Shown here piece by piece: positions 55,492-64,000 of a stretch of DNA of 64,000 nucleotides (its first letter is position 1; every line of letters begins with the position of its first letter). The position numbers were made by a program, and so were the translations under genes. The notes under the pieces were generated by a model. It saw only the letters and a program-made list of their open reading frames with translations. It was not told the origin of the DNA and did not search any database. Source of the stretch: Litomosoides sigmodontis (Eukaryota > Nematoda > Chromadorea > Rhabditida > Onchocercidae); the NCBI GenBank assembly GCA_963070105.1, contig OY718806.1, positions 3,803,865 through 3,867,864 of the forward strand, given 5' to 3'.

Positions 55492-56268
55492 GTGTTCATT
55501 TATGCAACACATGCACTCCGACATCGCTGAGTGATTACTGCAATTCTCGCTCATCCCGCTAGCAAGAAAACTAGTCATGCGGATTTTCCAATTTAAAATC
55601 TCATTCAATAAGGCTGAAACTTGTTTTATGAAATGATGACCAATGGGAAGAGGTTCACGTCACCACTATCTTCCACACGTTTTGTGTTATATTTCAGGCA
55701 ATATATGCTTGATTAGTGGGCTGTCCGGTAATGCAGTGCTACGTTCAAAACGACAAACATACACGTATGATGAATCACTGAAGAAATATGCAAGGCCACA
55801 TCCGAAGACAAAGATTATGATCGGTACGGTTGGACGATACGCACCGAATGAGTGGCCTAACTGGTTAAGTGTACTAAATTTAAATTACCCAGCTTGTCTT
55901 TTCAAGTTTTACTCTCTATTTCTCAATACTCAATCTCACGTAGCACTTTAAATCAAAAGTTTGGGTGAGATGGGAAAAACTGAATGCTGCGTTGTGGAAC
56001 CAATTAAAACATGAGAGGAAGCAATGAATTTCTTCTATCCTGTAGTTTCACCCAAAGAGAGTGCTTCGCTTCCATCATTAAGCAACAGTGACATCCAAAT
56101 TGAAACTGCAATGCTTAATTATAGGCCAACTTCAGGTACTCACGCACTTTATTTAAATGGAATGGCGAATTTCGTATGGGACCATATCATCCGAACGATG
56201 AGCGCTACGAAAATTATCAGCACGCTAGAATTCGAGCCCTCAATTTGAACAAATTGCAACGGCTGTAA
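54381..56268 (+). CDS. Small secreted orphan protein or peptide precursor (three exons, 114 aa)
   Basis: Not recognised. Exons 54381-54426, 55698-55863 and 56136-56268 (stop TAA) join in phase; junction codons GGC and TGG are both split. The N-terminus MPSNRLRIITPLLILGNICL plus SGLSGNA is a classic signal peptide, cleaved probably near SGNA. A dibasic LRSKR follows, then a basic, aromatic-rich region with two similar pieces, GRYAPNEWPNWYS and MGPYHPNDERYENYQ, and the tail ends NLNKLQRL. There are no cysteines after the signal peptide. Length, dibasic site and lack of cysteine suggest a neuropeptide-like or other secreted precursor, but there are no repeated amidated units. The 1.27 kb first intron is long for this window. 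If the first exon is wrong, the second and third are still supported by consistent frame. Confidence 0.62.
55451..55491. repeat. (CA)n-(TA)n microsatellite
   Basis: About 15 CA units followed by TA units, in the first intron of the secreted orphan gene. Confidence 0.95.
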
Positions 56269-59200
56269 CTCTCCCTTTTCTCAATTGGTAGAGAGAGGGA
56301 GAGCGAGAGAAAGACAGAGATGGTGATGTTTAAAAATTTTTAATTGTTGCAAAGTTTATCAAGTCTCCAGTGTGCCTCGTTTTTATCCTTTCTGTTAATT
56401 TGGGAAGTGAAAATGTTGTTTGTACAATTGTAATTCTAATTCATCACGATGCTTTCAAATTTATGATTTCATAGACTACTTAAAAATCTGTTTTCATTTA
56501 AGCAAATTGATAAACAAGCCGAAGAACAAAATTTTGTTAATTGAAAACAAATTGTATTTACAACAGCCACACATGGAACATTCTGAAATATACAGTATGT
56601 ATAAGGTATAGTAGCAGTATAACTGAAAAAAGTTACAAATAGCAAACAGTACTAAAAAAATGGTAAAGCAAACAAGTGAAAGATCACATTTCTGATTAGT
56701 TTATCAGTTACCAAAGAAATACTATCATAGAAATTCACTGAGCAACGTTTGATGAAAACGAAATATTTTGAAATTATTTGAAATGCACATATTCATGCCT
56801 CGCTGAAGCTGCGCTCCAAAGATCCTTCTTTTTTCTGCTAATGAAAAATTATAAAAAGTTTTATTTTACTGTTATGCTTAATGTAACACAGCACAGGAAT
56901 GGTGGACTGGTTAATTCCTTCTTTTTTCTATACGTTGAAAATAAGATCAATGAAACGTACCCTCGCCTGCTAGTTGTTGCTACGATCCCTAAAATCTCAA
57001 TTTAAAAAACTATTTCCCATTTCTACGGCATCTCTTAAGAGATAACAGAGAACGTATAGAAATTACAGCTAATCAATTTGTAATCAATTAATCAATTTTT
57101 TGTGTTCTTCAGCTTCAAATTTATTACTGAAAAGTCAAAAATGGAATGCTTATTTTCTTTTATTCATTAACTTGCAAGTGAAATGGATTTAGTAATTCAA
57201 TGAGGTTTGTTGAAAATATTTTAATAACAGCTGAGGCAAACTATAGAATTCAACTTTTGATTGGAGATTAAAAAAGCATAGCGCAAACGATAGATGCTGT
57301 TATTAAAAATTTTTTTTTTTTTAATTTCAAACTAATTACTGGATATTGAATTTCTGAAACATTCAGCCTGCAAAACTTCTTAGAAGTAATTTTCCAATTT
57401 TCCATATTATATTTCTCGTAGCAATTACAAAATGATCCTTCACTTCCAATTCCCACCTTTTCTTGTTCAAAAAAAATGTGATTAAAAAGTAATATTTCAA
57501 GCAGTTCAATTGATATTTATACATAAATTGTGTCTTACTGTTCGGTTGACAGTCATTTCAACTGACTGTTATGTGATGATTTTGCAGAGGAACCATTATG
57601 AATGAAAAAAAAAAGATTTTCAATGCGTTGAATTCGTTCAGTACGCTCCATCCATCTCTTTTGCAATTTTTACGAAGTGTTTTTGAAGCGTGTGAAATAA
57701 TGAAATAGAAATATCGACAATATGCCTGTCTGCATCTGTTCTACGCTCATATCATTTATCTCACCACAGAATTGATGATGCCGCCTCATCGTACGTGTAT
57801 AGCAACTGCCCCATAATTCTGAGCTTACGTAGGAAACTAAATTAGTCAGTAGAGTTATACCACATCATTTTTCAAGCATTTCTGTTCTCTGTCTTGAGCT
57901 CTCTAACTTCTCGATGACTTGTTATAACTTAATAATTTTGGGTAAGAGAACTCCAATTTTTATTTTACCTTTTAAAAATATGTTAGCATACCTTAAATAT
58001 TAAATTCATTTAGGAAAATATGAACCTACATTTTGTAATTAACTGGTTTTTGGTAAATTAATTTAGGCTTTCCCAGTATCTGCAGTTAATTTATTTCTAA
58101 TCAACCATTGATTTAGGTGACATATTAAACGTTACACAACACGTCGAAAGCACGTTGTGAGTAATTCTCGGAAAATTTTCCTTCTAATAGTTCATTTAAT
58201 CCATATTCATTTTAAACACGATGTACTTTTAGTACCGTTTGAAAATTACGGCACTGATTTATGATTATTACTTTAATGAGGATGATTGTGTAAGAATCAC
58301 AAACTATGATCAGCAAATGTAAAATCTGTTTTGACATACAGAGAGAGCTTAATTATTCATTCTTGATGGTCAGCCTAAATTCACTTAGACCGAGGCTGGA
58401 GTGTAATCAGTTTTTATGCATTATTTTACTGAATGCAATAACAGCAAAAAGTAGTCCGAAAATACGATGGTTCCAATTTAAAATCAAAATTTATTCCCCA
58501 CTGGTTTTTCCCTAGTGGAACAATTGCGGAGTGTCTCTTTTCAGTGTGCCGAAAAATGCTCCTTATTTCTTCCATTGACATTATTTTTTTTATTCCTATT
58601 ACTTATTTTTTTTCTTCTGAACACTTTTATGATTCCTCCGGTGACGGTTCATAGTTGAAAATGCAAACTTCCTTTGCAGACTAAAATAAACCTTGAAACT
58701 TTAAAATAAACACTACCGCTATTTCTCGCTGCAATATATTTAATGAGATATACTCGATTTAGATTTTTTCTTTATTTCGGCATACATTGTTTGCCTAACT
58801 GCAGTAAATCTAACTGAAATATTGATGATGCAAACAAGCAATGATTGAGTTTCGGCCTTTACGTAAAGGACAATAATGATTTTGGTTTATCTACTAGAGT
58901 TAGGTAAAGTTAGGTATGTATGGCTGTTTCCGCTCAGGAACACTCCTTCGAAATGATTTTTGATTAAACTCACTGTCTAAACTTTTGCATGCTTCTGCTG
59001 ATGCTAACTTCCTCAGCTTTTAATTAGCACGACTCTGGCGCACATGAAAGCAGTCTCACTCCCCTACATATTTTTTGGAATCATCTGCGGAACAAGCATG
59101 AATGGTAGTGTTGATTTTGAGTATTTCCAAATTATTCTTTTTTAATTAAAATCTACAAAAAGAGAAGCAGTAATAAATGTGTTAACTCTACATATTCCAA

Positions 59201-59583
59201 GTCCAAATAATCAAAGAATTCAACAAGCTCATTTGTTCATAGTTAATGATTCTACTACACCCAAAGGATTTAAAATTCTTCTTTAACTGAGGGACAGAAT
59301 TCGCACGCAAGTCGAGGAAAAGGCGCTTAATTCCTGACTTGGAGACAACATTCACGTGCTAACGAAGGCGAAGCACGGGAGGAATGAATGCAAATAGGAT
59401 AAGCATTATCCCAGCAATATCACTTTTTTTCTGAAAACGCATATAAAGTACCCAAATAAGAAGCAAAAATACTTGAAATTTTTATGTAAAAATAAAAGAC
59501 GAAAGAATTGGCAAACCGATTGACTTCAATTTTTTGAAAATTTGATTTAGTGAAAGGTATAAATTTCATCTATAAAGAGTTTG
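56269..59583. other. Spacer between secreted orphan and Ly6-type gene
   Basis: Strongly AT-rich with homopolymer runs (for example a T run near 57308). No chain of exons, no repeat family and no RNA gene were seen. It should contain the 3' UTRs of both convergent neighbours. Confidence 0.5.
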
Positions 59584-60771
59584 TCATATCAGCAAGTTCC
59601 AGTTGAAAATCAGTGCCATAAATGACAAGACAATGATTGACGAAGGCCGTCTCTTAAATTCAGCAGATTCAGCTGACGGATAATCGTTGCACAATTGCCC
59701 AAAGCACGAGCATAATTCAACGGTACGATTTGAGGCGCGCATTGCAAAGTGTGGCGGTAATAGTTTATACACAGGAATCTTGCTACATGAGGTATCTGAA
59801 ACAATCTGCAATTCAATAAACATCAGTTCGTTTCTTTTACAACAAAATGCTACCAAAATTTTCCCTCACCACAAATGAATTTATCATAAAACAAGAAACA
59901 GATAGGATATCATGGCCATTGGAAGGGCCTTCCTTCTTCTTCAAGCAAATTATATCAGTTCGGTAGAAATAAGATTAGCTTGAAAACACTTTAAAATACG
60001 AGTGACAAAGTAGGTGTAATTCAATAATTGCTCGAAGTTGAGATTCTGAATCTCCTAGGAAAACACTATTATTGATCAGTCGTGAACTTATGACTTCATT
60101 TCACGGATAAAAGTTAAAATCACAAAGCTAATTTAAAGGAGTTATTAAAATAATTTAATTCGAAAGGGCTAATTAAATATACTTTCTTACTATGACCTAC
60201 AAAACTGTATGAGATTTTCATTTACATGAATGGGGAAAAAACAGAATTACCTAAAGCAGAAAAGCTATCAGTGGACGGTATGGGACCATACTTAAACACA
60301 GAAGAAAAGCATCCACGAATGACATTATTTCCAATGTGATGTCCTAAAAATTTTTTAAAAACCATAATGCGTAGTTGTCTGTGACAATCGTACTAGATTT
60401 CAAATAAATGAACGAGTTGAAGCAAACCTGCTAAAATTCGAGGTTCGATAATAGTAACACATAGGGAATGACTGCATGTTACAACACCGATCTGTACGGT
60501 AGGTGGCATGTCGTAGCAATAATCAGTAAAATTCATTGGCATGAAGTAAATCTTAACATTGAATTCATTAAACTTACTGCATTTTCAAAAAAGAATTCTC
60601 TTCTTCTGGGTATAAGATCAAATCACATACAACAGTAAAATTCTTCCGATGAACTTCAATTGCAATTGGAATTTTATCAATTAACTTGCTAATTGAAATC
60701 AACTAATTATAAACTCACCCGTCACATGGCGGTATTTTTTTGGGAAACAAGAAAGGTTCAAGCATATATAC
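59584..60771 (-). CDS. Ly6/three-finger domain GPI-type protein (5' signal-peptide exon not found)
   Basis: Exons on minus, in phase: 60771-60719, 60576-60428, 60343-60251, 59795-59584 (stop TGA). The visible mature region has nine cysteines in a Ly6/uPAR-like spacing: PPCDG, DYCYDMPP, VTCSHSLCV, RGCF, TSCSK and the terminal ELCSCFGQLCND, whose C-x-C-x4-C-N pattern is the hallmark end of a three-finger domain. A tenth Cys is expected in the missing first exon. After a short polar stretch (SAEFKRRPSS) the C-terminus is hydrophobic (IIVLSFMALIFNWNLLI), typical of a GPI-anchor signal. Nematode relatives include the ODR-2/HOT proteins, which act at the neuronal surface; assignment to that group is inference. 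The first listed exon is the least certain. No start codon is assigned. Confidence 0.68.
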
Positions 60772-61724
60772 CTCTAACCATAAATTATTGATTTTGTCCC
60801 AGTACAGAATAACATTTTAAGGGAATTTTTGGGAAATTTTGGCATTGCTCCAGTTGAATGACTCGGTTTACACATCTTCATGCTCTTTGTGAGGAAAGAG
60901 TATTACGGTATCAATCTTTAGAAAGTCAGTGAAGCTTTTTTGTAATTTCTAAACTGACAAAACAGAGTTCATAGTTTCGGATGCTGAAACTCTTTCAGAG
61001 CGAACAGAACAATTCAGCTACAGCAGCTATGCCAAATGTTGAACAGATGGAGAAATGGGTTTGCGTTAATCGTGAATAATGTATGTTCACGTACTGATAA
61101 TCAGATGATTGATGATAGATACATTGTTATTGCTAGTAAATTTCTTTTATTTAGAAATAGGAGAGATATTTCTTCCTTTTTTTAATACGAGGAGAGAAGG
61201 ATAACATAGACAGACGGGTTGTTAACGTAATAATAATTGATCGAAGCAAATTTAAGCTAATAATGGCCAAAGTAATTTAAGCAGTAATATAATTAGTGAT
61301 TATGTGATAATGATGACTGACAATGGTAAAAAGGTAACTTACGTATGGACAATTCAAATAAATGCAACAATAAGGATACAAATGGGAACACGGCAAATAA
61401 AGAATATCATCCGGTGGTTAACTTGCGTGATATTTTTTTAGAGTAAACGGAAATTTCTCGTCATATAATTATTTGCCATATTATCAGTGCACAAAATTAT
61501 ACTTTAAATTTGACATAATTAACTAGACAATCAGATATGACACACTTTTCCAGCACACTCCTTCTCCTCTAAGCAACATTTATCATTTTAGTTACAGCTT
61601 CGCCTTTCCTTTCCCACCTTTTCCTCTTCGGTTTTCCATAACTTTGCATGCAAATTCGACAATTTTCAAGAAATTCTATTGAGAAATACACACATTTCCA
61701 AAGTCTCAAAGTGACAGCTAAAAG
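60772..61724. other. Spacer, likely containing the missing 5' end of the Ly6-type gene
   Basis: On the minus strand near 61340-61405 there is an ATG followed by about 18 hydrophobic codons, like a signal peptide, but the frame meets TGA before a usable donor. No supported exon is called. Confidence 0.35.
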
Positions 61725-62207
61725 CTAAATTAAATTACACAAAAATAGATATTCTCCCACATCTAACCAAACGATCTTATCCATCGCAGACAGTTTATCT
61801 ACCCAAGCATTTTCACGACAAAAATTTCGTTTGTTGCATTCAACAATCTCCTTTGCATCGCTAAGTTTAGCAGCCATTCCTGTCAATTTTTGCAAATTTT
61901 GACGATAAATCAAGCTTCCCAAATCAATAACTTCTTTAATTTTTTGAAATTCGCACATAGCTAGCAGCGAGTATTATATAAATGGGATGAGGCGATGGAT
62001 TTTAACAGTGCTAATATTACACTGAAATTGACTTAAAATGCAAACCTCCGAAAAACTAACACTTTTGAATGGCTGTCCAAAATACCTCACTACTGGGTTG
62101 TACAAACTAGATCTTTCTATCTCCTTTAATCCTTTTTCGGGTCTATATTCATTCATTTTATAAATACGCCTACCTATTCCTTTCTTCACTGATAAATATT
62201 TTAGCAT
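61725..62207 (-). CDS. Unrecognised small protein, two candidate exons (doubtful)
   Basis: Two open blocks on minus look coding by composition. The first starts at the ATG 62205-62207 and reads MNEYRPEKGLKEIERSS, then VVRYFGQPFKSVSF; the second (ending in TAG at 61725) reads IDLGSLIYRQNLQKLTGMAA and AWVDKLSAMDKIVWLDVGEY. A CTGCTAG acceptor at about 61963 precedes the second block. The best donor (TCGGAG then GTTTGC) is out of phase with it, whereas weaker donors a few codons earlier (before GTGTTA or GTTTTT) are in phase. No signal peptide or membrane span. Could be a small mitochondrial or cytosolic protein, two separate genes or chance frames. Confidence 0.38.
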
Positions 62208-64000
62208 AAAGGATCAATCGATCTGACCATCGTGTGTTTTATTTAATTTAAAAAAAAGTTATCAGACTCGATCATTCGCGTCATTTTAACTCATTTCAAA
62301 AAATCTTCAGAAACTTTTCCACGAAATAACGTATGCCAGGTATTTATCCTTTGGGTTGTTAAATTGGTTGGTTATTATTTTTAAAGTTCAAATGATTTAT
62401 TAGATCAATTTTAATAATACAATAAGCTAATTGATAATGTTATAAATGATGTATTCTAAGGTTGAAAAATCTCAGCACTGCTCATGCATATAAGGATTTA
62501 TCATCCTAATAACACTAATAAATCATGTTGTTTTCAAGAAAAATTGGCAAAAAAAAATATATTCGTCGAAACTTAAAACATATTATTGAAAAGTAAAATT
62601 TTTCTCGAAAAAACGAAGTAAAGATGAAATTTCATGAACAAAAGCAAAACCACCTGGCTAAGAAATGACCAGTGTTTTCGGAATGCTTCCGACATACAAC
62701 TGTAACAATATTTCTTGGATGAGCTAAAAATATATAATACAATCAATTTATGGTGATCCGCTGAATCTACTAATCCCTTTAATTTTTTCACCTCTCAAAT
62801 CCATAGATCTTTGTGTCACGTAGTTAAACATACTAATCTTCAATCATAGGGCAGATTTTTTTGTAATAAACTGATCAGAATTAAAATACCTGAAGTCAAA
62901 ATAACCAAGCGATATAGCAACTGTTATAGACGTCGTTGCTTGTACAATGAACCAAATTATTGACCCTGCAATTGGGATTGCCCAAATTCAAATTTTCTGT
63001 AATGTCGACATCAAGTTTTAGAAATTACCAAAATTCATTTGTTGGGTGTAAAAAGAGATAAATTTGGTAATATGAAATGTACATCTAGCAACGCAAATCT
63101 TTCTACTGTGTGTATGCAAGTAAATTAGAAATACAAAATTGGAACCTAAAAGAGATACAACTCATAACTCAAAACAGTTCTGAATACAAATTACATCAAA
63201 AAAAACGAGTGGAAACACTGTTGCCATCAATTAAAATGTAGTGTAATTTAGTGATTGCTGACTGATAAGTTCGTTCCTATTTCTGAGATTGTTAATTTGA
63301 CAAATTATGGCAGCTTTTCTTTAAAGTGATAGCAGCGATAAATTAGCGTTTAATAGTGCAGTACCTTTGTTAAAGCTTTGATGATCTGATGATTGATTTG
63401 GTTTTTTCTTAAAAAATTTACTAATAAAATTATCAACTTTCTCTTGAATTTCTTGTCATTTAAAATTACAGGTGTAAATTTTAGAAGATTCGAGATAACC
63501 ACACAGATTGTTGTAACGCGTAACAGGAAAATTAAAATTTATTTTATAAATTAAATCCTTAATTGGGATTAAGGGCACTAGGATACGTTTAAGAAAGGAT
63601 TAGTTAATTATTTTTCTAAAACTACTATTGTATTTTCGCTGCTAAAACATTCATCTGATTGTTCATAATGTGTGCTCGCTTAAGTGAAATTCTTGAATAT
63701 CAAAAAGAACCAATTAATCATAGATGTTATAAATTTTCCAACGTGTTCCACAAGTGTGTTAGTGTAAGAGAGTTGCAGAAAATTACACGTGATGATACTT
63801 TGCGTGAATTCAATTGCAGTATTACATTTAAAATTTACATAAATCTGCTATGTCAGTAACATTTCTCGCGCTCATCTCTTCTTTTGTCACTCCCGCATTG
63901 GCTGCGTCCAAACTGTGGGAGTGAACATTGGAATGAAATTGGATTTCGTTTTGAAACTAACTTCGGAAGAGATGAGAGAGTATCTATGAGCGAATGGAAA
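62208..64000. other. AT-rich spacer to the end of the window
   Basis: No supported gene. Open frames of about 70 codons at 62573-62791 (minus) and 63659-63859 (plus) lack start context, splice continuity and recognisable motifs. Confidence 0.5.

Overview
The window is AT-rich animal DNA with many short exons separated by short GT-AG introns (about 50 to 300 nt, a few over 1 kb), long gene-poor spacers and many microsatellites. The gene types (HNF4-like nuclear receptor, ATG2, hormone-sensitive lipase, liprin-alpha, nematode-style Ly6 protein) and the T-rich acceptors just upstream of start codons, which look like trans-splice sites, point to a nematode. I favour a parasitic clade III (filarial-type) species, but that is inference. 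No rRNA, tRNA, CRISPR array or intact transposon was seen.

Layout. 53-913 (+): last three exons of a liprin-alpha (SYD-2) gene. 3496-16230 (-): complete ATG2 gene, reconstructed as 44 phase-consistent exons, 2,162 residues. 17835-22822 (+): complete hormone-sensitive lipase, 19 exons, 881 residues, divergent from ATG2 across a 1.6 kb spacer. 26014-29684 (+): 3' part of an ETS factor of the FLI1/ERG/FEV type. 33720-38787 (+): complete nuclear receptor, 9 exons, 508 residues, preceded by a compound microsatellite. 44154-52191 (-): complete adhesion GPCR with LRR-Ig-HRM-GAIN-7TM order, 22 exons, 1,055 residues, resembling vertebrate ADGRA (GPR123/124/125). 52214-52547 (+): probable 65-residue gene whose ATG lies 22 bp from the GPCR ATG. 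54381-56268 (+): 114-residue secreted orphan. 59584-60771 (-): Ly6/three-finger GPI-type protein, 5' end missing. 61725-62207 (-): doubtful orphan.

The most unusual items are the ADGRA-type receptor in a nematode-like genome (the well-studied C. elegans set is lat-1, lat-2 and fmi-1), its degenerate cleavage site, and a 288 bp, 98.6% identical inverted duplication that places an antisense copy of its Ig/HRM exons in one of its own introns. The orphan secreted protein is the best candidate for something undescribed. The adjacent ATG2 and lipase genes both concern lipid mobilisation (lipid transfer for autophagosome growth; neutral lipid hydrolysis), so their shared spacer may coordinate them. 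All exon models come from reading frame, splice consensus and family similarity recalled from memory; none was confirmed by search or transcript data.
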